From: AC-50 sp035640455
GTDB taxonomy: Bacteria; Actinomycetota; Thermoleophilia; Gaiellales; Gaiellaceae
NCBI GenBank assembly: GCA_035640455.1
Contig: DASQWB010000143.1
Location: forward strand, 1-22,280
Direction of reading: 5' to 3'
Length of the DNA: 22,280 bases
A program made the translations under genes and the position numbers. Under the pieces are notes generated by a model. It was given only the letters and a program-made list of their open reading frames with translations, was not told where the DNA came from and did no database searches. Every line of letters starts with the position of its first letter. The first letter of the stretch is position 1. Below are positions 14,680-21,675 of the stretch, piece by piece.

Positions 14680-15684
14680 ATGGCTCGACCTGTCCTCGTC
14701 GTCAACGCCGGCTCGACGAGTCTGAAGCTCTCGCTCGTGGAGGCGGATGGGACGGCGGAGCCCGTTGCTTCACTCGCGGTTGCGCCGCACGAGGTAGAGG
14801 CCGTGGCGCACCGAGTCGTGCATGGCGGCGAGCGGTTCCGAGAGCCGGTCGTGATCGACGACAAGGTCGAGCGGGAGCTCGCGGCGCTCGCCGACCTGGC
14901 GCCGCTCCACAACGGACCGGCGCTGACCGCGATCGAGAGCGCGCGTCGTGCGCTGCCGGACGTCCCGCACGTGGCCGTCTTCGACACCGCCTTCCATGCC
15001 ACGCTGCCGCCGGAGGCGTCGACCTACGCGCTCCCGCGCCGCTTCCGCGAGGAGCTCGGGATCCGCCGCTACGGCTTCCATGGGCTCTCGGTGCAGTGGG
15101 CGGCCGAGCGGGTTCCGGCGGCGCGGCTCGTCGTCTGCCACCTCGGCGGCGGCTGCTCGGTCACCGCCGTCCGCGACGGCAGTTCGGTCGACACGACGAT
15201 GGGCTTCACGCCGCTCGAGGGCGTGCCGATGGCGACCCGCGCCGGCTCCGTCGACCCGGGTGCGCTCCTGCACCTCCTCCGCCACGGCTCGGTGACCGCC
15301 GAGGCGTTGGATCGTGCACTAGAGCACGAGTCGGGCCTGTTGGGCCTCGGGGGCTCGGACGATCCGCGCAAGCTCGAGGGAACCCTCGCGCTCGCCGTCT
15401 ACACGTACCGGATCGCCGGCGCCGTCGCGGCCATGGCCGTCGCGCTCGGCGGCCTCGACGCGCTCGTCTTCACCGCCGGTGTCGGCGAGGGGTCGGCCTA
15501 CGTGCGGGCGGAGATCTGCGCGCGCCTCGGCTTCCTCGGCGTCGAGCTCGACGCGGCCGCGAACGAGAGCGCGGTGCCGGACGCCGACGTGGCTTCGCCG
15601 ACCTCGTCCGTGCGCGTCGTCGTCGTGCACGCGCGCGAGGACCTCGTCGCGGCGCGGGCCGCGCGGCGCCTGCTGAGGTCATGA
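14680..15684 (+). CDS. ackA: Acetate kinase (short form)
   Basis: Acetate kinase interconverts acetyl-phosphate plus ADP and acetate plus ATP. Conserved segments are VNAGSTSLKLSLVE at the N terminus, AHRVVHGGERF, APLHNGPALTAIE, FDTAFHATLPPEA, RRYGFHGLSVQW, HLGGGCSVTAVRDG, TTMGFTPLEGVPMATRAGSV and VFTAGVGEGS. The protein has 334 residues against about 400 in typical enzymes. The shortening lies mostly in loop regions and the C-terminal part, and no signature is lost. ATG 14680 is chosen because it directly precedes the first beta strand; the long upstream frame covers another gene. With phosphoketolase upstream and no phosphotransacetylase seen, its likely task is to draw ATP from phosphoketolase-derived acetyl-phosphate. 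Confidence 0.96.
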   Translation: MARPVLVVNAGSTSLKLSLVEADGTAEPVASLAVAPHEVEAVAHRVVHGGERFREPVVIDDKVERELAALADLAPLHNGPALTAIESARRALPDVPHVAVFDTAFHATLPPEASTYALPRRFREELGIRRYGFHGLSVQWAAERVPAARLVVCHLGGGCSVTAVRDGSSVDTTMGFTPLEGVPMATRAGSVDPGALLHLLRHGSVTAEALDRALEHESGLLGLGGSDDPRKLEGTLALAVYTYRIAGAVAAMAVALGGLDALVFTAGVGEGSAYVRAEICARLGFLGVELDAAANESAVPDADVASPTSSVRVVVVHAREDLVAARAARRLLRS

Positions 15685-15691
15685 TCTCGTC

Positions 15692-16930
15692 GTGGCCTTC
15701 CGCAAGCTTGCCGCCACGCCCATCGCTCTCGCGCTCCTCTTCGCCGCCTGTAGCGGGGCCACGCACGGAAAGCCGATCTTCCGGGTAGCTCGCGTCGTGC
15801 CGGCGGGCGCCGACACGCTCGTCGTCGGCCTCGCACGCACGAGCGGGAAGACGGAGCGGTGCGCGGATGAGCGCGGCTACGTCGACGATTTCGCCGTCGC
15901 CCGCGTCGCGCGGGACGGGCACGTCCGAAGCGTCTCGTCGCTCTCGCACGAGCGCCTCCACGGCTGCGTCGGGCAGATCTCGAGCGCCCTGCTCCAGCCG
16001 GACGGAGCCCTGCTTCTCTCGGGCTGGGTGCTGCACCCGGGGGAAAGTGGCGGGTATCAGGTCCCTGTCGTCACTCGCTTCCGTCGCGGCGACGGAGTCG
16101 ACGACGGTTTCGGAAACGACGGCCTGGTCGGCACCGGCGAGCCCGCCGCGGAGCTTGCACTCGCCCCCGACGGCACGATCGTCACCGCAGCAGGGTCACG
16201 CCTCGGTCGGGACGGCTCGCTCGAGCCCTTCCGCGCCTCCGTGCCCGGCTCCCGCTACGGCGAGGCGATAGCGCCGCTCCCGGGCGGCGGCTTCGTGGTC
16301 GCCGTCATCCAGGGCCAGGAAGACGTTCTGCTGGCGGCCTTCGAGCGGAACGGCCGGCCCGACCCCTCCTTCGGCCGGAACGGCCGCGCGACCGCCCGCT
16401 TCGCGCCGGCCGGCGCCGGCTACCGGCAGCTGCTTGACCTCGTGGCCGACCCGGCGCACGGCAAGCTGCTCGTGCTCGGCACCTTCGTTCCCGCGGGCGC
16501 CGACTACCGGTACGTCGTCTACCGGTTCGGCATCGACGGACAGTTCGAGCGGAGCTTCGCCGTCGATCCCGGGCTCGGCCGCCATGCGATCACGAGCCGG
16601 GTCGCCATCCAGGCGGACGGCAAGGTCGTCGCGCTCGGCGCCGTCGTCGTCGGCGAACGGAACAAGCTCTTCGTCGCCCGCTACACCGCCGAGGGCCGCC
16701 GCGACCGTGGCTTCGGACGCGCCGGCGTCGTGCTGCTCGACCTCGCGCGGGCAAGCCAGTTCCTCGACTACGAGGCGGCCGGGGCCGTGCTGGCCGACGG
16801 GAAGCTCGTCGTCGCGGGCTCGGCGGCGACGCGGAACACGCTCGTCTACCGGCTGCGGTCGGACGGCTCGCTCGACCGGACGTTCGCGCGCGGCGGCCGC
16901 CTTCAGCTGCGAACGCTCCGTGCTCGATGA
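15692..16930 (+). CDS. Putative lipoprotein with delta-60 repeats
   Basis: The protein has 412 residues from GTG 15692, 7 bases after the acetate kinase stop. The N terminus MAFRKLAATPIALALLFAAC is a signal sequence ending in a lipobox-like site with Cys20, though Phe at the -3 position is not ideal. The rest contains repeated units of the delta-60 (DUF5122) type: GRPDPSFGRNGRATARF, AIQADGKVVALGAVV, EGRRDRGFGRAGVVLLD, VLADGKLVVAGSAA and DGSLDRTFARGGRLQL. Such repeats build a beta-propeller-like structure on the cell surface, and their ligand is generally unknown. The close spacing to ackA suggests co-transcription, but the product acts outside the cell, so a direct metabolic link is doubtful. 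Confidence 0.85.
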   Translation: MAFRKLAATPIALALLFAACSGATHGKPIFRVARVVPAGADTLVVGLARTSGKTERCADERGYVDDFAVARVARDGHVRSVSSLSHERLHGCVGQISSALLQPDGALLLSGWVLHPGESGGYQVPVVTRFRRGDGVDDGFGNDGLVGTGEPAAELALAPDGTIVTAAGSRLGRDGSLEPFRASVPGSRYGEAIAPLPGGGFVVAVIQGQEDVLLAAFERNGRPDPSFGRNGRATARFAPAGAGYRQLLDLVADPAHGKLLVLGTFVPAGADYRYVVYRFGIDGQFERSFAVDPGLGRHAITSRVAIQADGKVVALGAVVVGERNKLFVARYTAEGRRDRGFGRAGVVLLDLARASQFLDYEAAGAVLADGKLVVAGSAATRNTLVYRLRSDGSLDRTFARGGRLQLRTLRAR

Positions 16931-17113
16931 CGACGACGCGCCGATCTACGGCATGAGGCGTACCGTCGTCGTCGCGGTCGCCGCAGCCTCTTTCGCCACT
17001 GCCGAGTGCGGCGGCGGTCGGCCTCGACCCGGCGGCGAGCAACCGTGGCGCGGCAGGCGCGACCGGGGTCCGTCGTTCAGGAGGGCCGCCGGAGCAGGCG
17101 CCGTCGCATCCTC

Positions 17114-17143
17114 TTGTCATCCGCAGCCGAGGTGGGCTACACT
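17114..17143 (+). promoter_or_regulatory. Sigma70-type promoter upstream of the signal-peptide ORF
   Basis: TTGTCA at 17114-17119 and TACACT at 17138-17143 are separated by 18 bases, the clearest -35/-10 pair in the window. A start site near 17150 would leave a leader of about 60 bases before GTG 17209. The stretch 16931-17113 holds only a lipoprotein-like frame beginning at 16953 (MRRTVVVAVAAASFATAECG) that soon becomes Arg-rich and is probably decayed or non-coding. Confidence 0.55.
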
Positions 17144-17208
17144 CGCCCGCGCCTGTCCGCGGAACCAACGCTCCAGGCCCAGTAACCATCAGGGGAGAGG
17201 GGATACAC

Positions 17209-17304
17209 GTGAAGAAACGACGCGTGCTCGCGCGGCTTGCGATCGCGGCCGCGGGAGTTCTGATGGTCGCCCGCTTGGCGCCCGCCGCGTCCGCGCGCCT
17301 GTGA
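17209..17304 (+). CDS. 31-residue signal-peptide-only ORF
   Basis: GTG 17209 follows a purine-rich AGGGGAGAGGGGA ribosome binding site. The product is a complete Sec-type signal peptide: basic start (KKRR), a hydrophobic core and an Ala-rich APAASA cleavage-like site, then a stop two codons later. Its core RVLARLAIAAAGVLMVARLA matches RVLIRLAVALAGMFLVVGLA of the LVIVD protein starting at 17693 in 12 of 20 positions. It may be the relic of a duplicated gene whose body was deleted, or a functional leader peptide. It overlaps the next gene as GTGA, so it would couple translation into it. Confidence 0.5.
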   Translation: MKKRRVLARLAIAAAGVLMVARLAPAASARL

Positions 17305-17630
17305 TCCGGCTTCGACGCCTTCTCGCCTCCGGCCGAGCGCACCCGATTCTCGGCCCGCTTCTGCTGCTCATGCTCGTGATCGTGCTGGCGCTGCTGGTGC
17401 TCCACGTGATGGAGGACGGGTTCGACGCCGCGACGGATGTCGAGGCGTTCTGCCTCGCGATCGCGACGTTCCTCGGCCTGCTGCTGCTCGAGCGCGTGCG
17501 ACGGCACGCTCCTGTTCCGATCAGTCTCGTCGCGAGTGGTCGCGGACCGCCGCGCACGGGTAGTACGCCGCCCGCAGCTCCGGCGAGCTCCGCAGCAATC
17601 GCCTTGCTCTCGATTCCGCTTCGACGCTGA
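17301..17630 (+). CDS. Small two-helix membrane protein, 109 aa
   Basis: The GTG at 17301 overlaps the stop of the 31-residue ORF and has no ribosome binding site of its own, so translation probably depends on coupling. After a basic start (IRLRRLLASGRAHPI) there are two hydrophobic helices at about residues 16-37 (LGPLLLLMLVIVLALLVLHV) and 47-64 (AFCLAIATFLGLLLL), joined by the acidic loop EDGFDAATDVE. The tail is Pro/Ala/Ser-rich and polar. No family is recognised. The same frame is open back to 16953, but that part crosses the promoter and the 31-residue ORF and looks non-coding. The next gene starts 62 bases downstream with its own ribosome binding site and may share the promoter at 17114. 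Confidence 0.6.
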   Translation: MIRLRRLLASGRAHPILGPLLLLMLVIVLALLVLHVMEDGFDAATDVEAFCLAIATFLGLLLLERVRRHAPVPISLVASGRGPPRTGSTPPAAPASSAAIALLSIPLRR

Positions 17631-17692
17631 CAGGCGAGCGCCCGATCTTGAGGCGCTTTGCAGTCCTGCAGTTGAAACGGAAAGAAGGAGAG

Positions 17693-19558
17693 ATGAAGAC
17701 AGAACGCGTTTTGATCCGGCTTGCGGTGGCACTCGCAGGCATGTTCCTAGTCGTCGGGCTGGCGACGGCGGCGTCGGGAGACCCCGACGGCGGTGTCGCC
17801 GTCGCCGACGGTGCCCGCGACGCTCAGCAGCATGGAACCACCGCAGGCCATCTGCATCCGGAGGGCTCCAGTTCCAACGTCGCCCTCATCAGCAAACTGA
17901 AGCTGAAGAACGTCGTCCCGGAGAAGATCGCCGACGTGGGCGTCTTCAAGGGCTACGCGTACCTCGCCGCGTGGGGAGTCGTGACCTGCAAGTACAACGG
18001 CGTCCACGTCGTCGACGTGCGCAATCCGGCGGCCCCGAAGGAGGCCGCCTTCATCCAGGCTAAGGAAGGCAGCTACCCGGGCGAGGGCATCCAGGCGCTG
18101 CACATCGACACGACTGCCTACAACGGCGACATCCTCGTCTCGAACAACGAGAAGTGCAAAGACATGGCCGGGTTCGGCGGCATGAACATCTACGACATCT
18201 CGAAGCCGGCCAGCCCGACACCGCTCGTCGAGGGGATCGGCGACTCGACCGTCACCGGCCAGGGCAAGAAGGACGCGCACGAGATCCACAGCGTCTTCGC
18301 CTGGGACGCCGGCGACAAGGCGTACGCGGTGATCGTCGACAACGAAGAGGGCACCGACGTCGACATCGTCGACATCACCGACCCGAAGAAGGCGTCGCTG
18401 ATCGCCGAGTACGACCTTGACCAGAGGTTCCCGCAGATCCTCCAGGCCTCGCCCTCGAACCTCACCGAGGTGTTCTTCCACGACGTCGTCGTCAAGGAGA
18501 TCGGCGGGCGGCAGGTGATGCTGCTCTCGTACTGGGACGCCGGCTACGTGGCGATCGACATGACGAACCCGCTCAATCCGACCTACATCGGCGACACCGA
18601 CTTCACCAACCCGGATCCGGAAGCGCTCGAGAGCGGCTACACGGTGAAGCCGGAAGGGAACGGGCACGAGGCCGAGTTCACTGCCGACAACCGGTACATC
18701 GTCGGCGCGGACGAGGACTTCAACCCGTTCGTGCTCGAGGGCACCAACGTGACCGACGGCACCCCGATCACCGCGAGCCAAGGCAGCGACACGAAGCCGC
18801 TCGCCGAAGGCCAGACGATCGAGGGCGTGTCCGTGTTCGTCGGCCGGGCGTGCACCGGCGATCCCGCCGTCCCGGCGGGTGACCCAGCGGTGACGGACAT
18901 CGCGGTCGTCGAGCGCGGCGTCTGCACGTTCACCGAGAAGGTCGCGAACGTGATCGCTGCCGGCGGCTACGACGCCGTGCTCGTCTTCAACCGGACCGGT
19001 ACCGATGCCTGTGACGGGACGATCGGCATGCTCGTCGAAGGCGACATTCCGACGTTCGGCGTCGCCCCGCGCGGCCAGGGCTTCGCCATCTTCGACCAGC
19101 CATACGACAACGCCGCGTGCCTCGCCGGCACCGGGCCAGCGCAGCTCCCGGTGGCGCTGGGCACGCACGGTGACACGCTCCGCTTCCAGTCGAGCTTCGA
19201 CGGCTGGGGCTACGTGCACCTCTTCCGCTACGGCAGCGGAAAGATGGCCGAGCTGGATACCTATGCGATCCCGGAGGCACATGATCCGGCGTTCGCGTCC
19301 GGCTACGGCGACCTCTCCGTGCACGAGGCGGCGACCTCGCCGACGAGGTCTGACCTCGTGTACTTCTCCTACTACGCAGCGGGCTTCCGCGTCGCGAAGA
19401 TCACGGGCGGCAAGCTCACCGAGGTCGGGCACTACATCGACGTCGGCGGCAACAACTTCTGGGGCGTGCAGGTCTTCCAGCACGCAGGCCAGGAGTACGT
19501 CGCCGCCAGCGACCGCGACTACGGCCTCTACATCTTCCGCTACACCGGAAGCGCCTGA
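17693..19558 (+). CDS. Secreted LVIVD-repeat protein with inserted PA domain
   Basis: This 621-residue exported protein starts at ATG 17693 with AAGGAG 5 bases upstream. Residues 1-28 form a Sec signal peptide (VLIRLAVALAGMFLVVGLAT). LVIVD-type repeats, which build a beta-propeller, appear at about 104-120 (GVHVVDVRNPAAPKEAAFI), 163-180 (GMNIYDISKPASPTPLVE), 223-240 (VDIVDITDPKKASLIAEY) and 285-303 (YVAIDMTNPLNPTYIGDT). A protease-associated (PA) domain is inserted at about 375-470 (DIAVVERGVCTFTEKVANVI, YDAVLVFNRTGTDACDG). The propeller resumes afterwards, ending IFRYTGSA. No catalytic protease motif is seen; the PA domain may bind peptide or calcium. It probably works on the cell surface or outside. 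A hairpin terminator follows. Confidence 0.9.
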   Translation: MKTERVLIRLAVALAGMFLVVGLATAASGDPDGGVAVADGARDAQQHGTTAGHLHPEGSSSNVALISKLKLKNVVPEKIADVGVFKGYAYLAAWGVVTCKYNGVHVVDVRNPAAPKEAAFIQAKEGSYPGEGIQALHIDTTAYNGDILVSNNEKCKDMAGFGGMNIYDISKPASPTPLVEGIGDSTVTGQGKKDAHEIHSVFAWDAGDKAYAVIVDNEEGTDVDIVDITDPKKASLIAEYDLDQRFPQILQASPSNLTEVFFHDVVVKEIGGRQVMLLSYWDAGYVAIDMTNPLNPTYIGDTDFTNPDPEALESGYTVKPEGNGHEAEFTADNRYIVGADEDFNPFVLEGTNVTDGTPITASQGSDTKPLAEGQTIEGVSVFVGRACTGDPAVPAGDPAVTDIAVVERGVCTFTEKVANVIAAGGYDAVLVFNRTGTDACDGTIGMLVEGDIPTFGVAPRGQGFAIFDQPYDNAACLAGTGPAQLPVALGTHGDTLRFQSSFDGWGYVHLFRYGSGKMAELDTYAIPEAHDPAFASGYGDLSVHEAATSPTRSDLVYFSYYAAGFRVAKITGGKLTEVGHYIDVGGNNFWGVQVFQHAGQEYVAASDRDYGLYIFRYTGSA

Positions 19559-19567
19559 GACACGCGC

Positions 19568-19597
19568 GGTGGGGGCCGGCTCCGGCCGGCCCCCACC
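19568..19597 (+). terminator. Hairpin terminator after the LVIVD/PA protein
   Basis: A perfect 13-bp GC-rich stem (19568-19580 with 19585-19597) surrounds a TCCG loop, 9 bases after the stop codon. There is no T tract. The loop is identical to that of the hairpin at 6731. Confidence 0.8.
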
Positions 19598-19721
19598 CTC
19601 CCGAGCGCTGGCCACCAACGCAGACGACCTCGTCCGTAACGGCACCTCGAAGGCATCGGTCACTCGCTCCATGATGGAACGGGCGGCGCCCACGTCGCCC
19701 CTTCCATCCACATGCGAGTGA

Positions 19722-20108
19722 GACGCCGGGCTCCCGCTCACCGACGTCGAGGTGGACAAGCAAGGCCGGGCGTTCTTCGCCTGCGGCAACTGCGTCATCC
19801 CGGCCGGCCAAGAAGGCGGCTGCGCCTTGCCGGTTCAGATCCAGAACTTCCCGTTCGAGCCGAGCCTTTGGCGCTCTCGCCGTCGGCTGCCACCGCCGTC
19901 CAGAACTCCTTCACGTCCCGACCGCGCGGCCGACGGCCTCGTCCTCTTCACTCGACGAGCTGTCGTGAAGATCTACGCGCGGAGCCCGGCCGAAGACAGG
20001 CGGGTCGCGCTCAACCTCCGTGACGTGCGCCGGCCGCGCACCGTCCTCCGCCGGCTGCCGCAGCCGCGGCCTTCCGTACAGAGACTCCAAGCCTCCGTCT
20101 GCCGCTAG
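19722..20108 (+). pseudogene. Remnant of a conserved protein lacking its 5' part
   Basis: In this frame, directly after a stop codon, the sequence reads GLPLTDVEVDKQGRAFFACG, then NCVIPAGQEGGCALPVQIQN and FPFEPSLW. This resembles the middle of a conserved actinobacterial protein, with two Cys in a 'CGNC' setting and another in 'GGCALP', but no start codon or N-terminal domain precedes it. The following 25 residues are Arg/Pro/Ser-rich as in a wrong frame. Then plausible coding returns (ADGLVLFTRRAVVKIYARSP), consistent with two compensating frameshifts or a small rearrangement. I judge it a truncated, decayed gene. A GTG at 19752 could still start a 118-aa product. The segment 19598-19721 shows nothing further. 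Confidence 0.55.
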
Positions 20109-20134
20109 CCGGATGAGTTCGTAGGATCCTCGGC

Positions 20135-20614
20135 GTGAGCTTCGACGACTGGATGCTCGCCCTTCACGTGCTCAGCGCGTTCTCCTACGTCGCCGGCATC
20201 ACCCTCTTCTGGGTCCTGGTGGTCGCCGTGCGAAGGACGGACACGCCGGACGGAACGATCCGTATGGAGCCGGTCGTGAAGGTCGGCAACGTGGTCGTCG
20301 CCGTCGGCGCGGCGGGGACGATCATCCTCGGGGTCTGGCTCGCCTTCTCGGTGGGCGGCTACGACATCTGGGACGGCTGGATCGTCGCAGCGCTCGTGCT
20401 CTGGGTGCTCTCGATGCCGCTGGGGCGGCGCACCGGTGTCGCCTACATGCGGGGGATGACGAAGGCGCGCGAGCTGCGGAGCGCCGGGCTGAGCGGCCCG
20501 AACGCCGAGCTCCTCGCGCTCAACCGGACGTCGAAGGGAGTCGTCCTGCACGCCCTGACCTCGGCGCTCGTCCTGCTCATCCTGATCGACATGATCTGGA
20601 AACCCGGCGCATGA
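20135..20614 (+). CDS. DUF2269-like integral membrane protein, first of a coupled pair
   Basis: The protein has 159 residues from GTG 20135 and four hydrophobic segments: LALHVLSAFSYVAGITLFWV, VGNVVVAVGAAGTIILGVWL, WIVAALVLWVLSMPLG, and VLHALTSALVLLILIDMIWK at the end. The 'LHVLSAFSYVAG' opening and final 'WKPG' are features shared with the minus-strand protein at 9812. The stop overlaps the start of the next gene as ATGA, so both are made together and may form a hetero-oligomer. There are conserved-looking His residues in helices 1 and 4, which could be heme or metal ligands, but this is speculation. The function of the family is not established. Confidence 0.82.
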   Translation: MSFDDWMLALHVLSAFSYVAGITLFWVLVVAVRRTDTPDGTIRMEPVVKVGNVVVAVGAAGTIILGVWLAFSVGGYDIWDGWIVAALVLWVLSMPLGRRTGVAYMRGMTKARELRSAGLSGPNAELLALNRTSKGVVLHALTSALVLLILIDMIWKPGA

Positions 20615-21075
20615 GCGTCCTCGCCGCGGTCCGCCCCGACAGCTGGAACTTCCCCCTCTTCCTGCACGTGGGCGGGGCGATGATCCTCGTCGGCGGCCTG
20701 GTCACGGGTGCGGCTGCGCTCGGCTTCGCCAGAGGCGACGGAAGGCTCCTCCGGCTCGGCTACTGGTCGCTCTTGGCCGTCTCGCTCCCCGGATGGGTGC
20801 TGATGCGTGCCGGCGCCGAGTGGATCGCCTCGAGGGAGGGCTGGAACGACCTTCCGGAAGGGGTCGCCGACCCGGATTGGCTCACCACCGGAAGAATCGT
20901 CGCCGACCTCGGCGGGCTGCTCCTCCTCGTGTCGCTCGTCGCCGGCGGCGCCGGCGTGTACCGGCTGCGGGAGGGCAAGGGCTCGGGCCTGCTCAAGGCC
21001 ACGCTCGCGCTTTCGATCGTCCTGCTGGCGGCGTACGTGGTCGCGGTGTGGGCGATGGCCGGCAAGCCGGACTAA
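20611..21075 (+). CDS. DUF2269-like integral membrane protein, second of a coupled pair
   Basis: The protein has 154 residues with four predicted helices: FPLFLHVGGAMILVGGLVTG, RLGYWSLLAVSLPGWVLM, VADLGGLLLLVSLVAGGAGV and ATLALSIVLLAAYVVAVWAM, ending in AGKPD. The 'FLHVGGA' opening corresponds to 'ALHVLSA' in its partner, suggesting that the pair arose by duplication and divergence. A polar loop after helix 2 (GAEWIASREGWNDLPEGVAD) is longer than in the partner and probably faces outward. The ATG at 20611 overlaps the upstream stop by four bases. Two hairpins follow the stop and mark the end of the operon. No enzymatic motif is visible. Confidence 0.82.
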   Translation: MSVLAAVRPDSWNFPLFLHVGGAMILVGGLVTGAAALGFARGDGRLLRLGYWSLLAVSLPGWVLMRAGAEWIASREGWNDLPEGVADPDWLTTGRIVADLGGLLLLVSLVAGGAGVYRLREGKGSGLLKATLALSIVLLAAYVVAVWAMAGKPD

Positions 21076-21130
21076 GGCGCCGACTCGGCGGCGCCGACCT
21101 TCAGGAGGCGCGGGCTCTGCCCGCGCCTCC
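21076..21130 (+). terminator. Tandem hairpins closing the DUF2269-like operon
   Basis: Hairpin one pairs GGCGCCG (21076-21082) with CGGCGCC (21089-21095), starting on the base after the stop codon. Hairpin two has a 12-bp stem (21104-21115 with 21119-21130) and a TCT loop. Neither has a T tract. They also lie downstream of the convergent ABM gene, so hairpin two may stop transcription from both sides. Confidence 0.7.
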
Positions 21131-21191
21131 GTCTGAAACGACCGGTCGACCCGACGGACGTCATTCCGAACCGCCTCTTAGCCCGGCCACC

Positions 21192-21494
21192 TCACATGGC
21201 GTCTGCGGACGAGGAGACCTCGAAGACCGTCGCCTCGGGCGGAGCGGCGACGGCGTCCGGAAGCAGCTTCATCACGGTCGCGACCTCCGGCAACGACTCC
21301 TGCCGATCGCGCGCCGCCTCGTCCTCGAACACCTCGACCGCGACAACCGAATTCGGATCGACGAGATCTCGAGCGATATCGAAGCTGATCACGCCTTCGA
21401 CCTCGCGGCTCGGCGCGATGACGGCCCGGAACGCGGCCAGGGCCTCTTCGGTCTTCTCCGGCCGACAGTTCACCTTGAAGCGCAACACGATCAT
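21192..21494 (-). CDS. ABM-domain (antibiotic biosynthesis monooxygenase-like) protein, 100 aa
   Basis: This is a small single-domain protein of the dimeric alpha/beta ferredoxin-like fold. It opens with the beta strand MIVLRFKVNCRPEKTEEALA, continues with helix ALAAFRAVIAPSREVEGVIS, then strands FDIARDLVDPNSVVAVEVFE with DEAARDRQESLPEVATVMKL as the second helix. The order strand - 'P/E.EGVISFD' - 'EVFED..A...' is typical of ABM proteins, which include quinol monooxygenases and heme-degrading enzymes, but also many of unknown role. ATG 21494 has GGAGG 8 bases upstream, a better choice than 21539. It is a single gene, convergent with the DUF2269-like pair. The exact reaction cannot be assigned. 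Confidence 0.88.
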   Translation of the reverse strand: MIVLRFKVNCRPEKTEEALAAFRAVIAPSREVEGVISFDIARDLVDPNSVVAVEVFEDEAARDRQESLPEVATVMKLLPDAVAAPPEATVFEVSSSADAM

Positions 21495-21637
21495 CGTCGT
21501 TCCTCCAGTGTCGAGGCGGCGACCGGCGATACTCGCCAACGCTTGAGCGCTGCGTCAAGAGGACCAATGGCATTCAACGGCCTCGCGAAGCGTTCGCAAT
21601 CGCGCGCTGTACGCGGTTAAATGATCGCGGAGGAGGG

Positions 21638-21654
21638 CATCGGATCCTCGATCC
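21638..21654 (+). promoter_or_regulatory. Inverted repeat before the Asp-box protein
   Basis: TCGGATC-CTC-GATCCGA is a perfect 7-bp dyad ending about 10 bases before the ribosome binding site of the gene at 21676. It could be an operator or a leader hairpin. The rest of 21495-21675 shows no gene, only a TTAAAT that might be part of a -10 box. Confidence 0.35.
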
Positions 21655-21675
21655 GACAAGCAGAAGGGGGAGAGT

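Noticed and set aside
16953..17300. A lipoprotein gene starting MRRTVVVAVAAASFATAECG and fused to the 109-aa membrane protein
   Set aside because: After the signal-like start the frame is Arg/Gly/Pro-rich, crosses a good promoter and overlaps the 31-residue ORF in another frame.
17747..19798. A 683-aa minus-strand open frame
   Set aside because: It is the reverse shadow of the LVIVD/PA-domain gene; its sequence is Val/Arg/Asp-rich with no domain, as expected opposite a high-GC gene.
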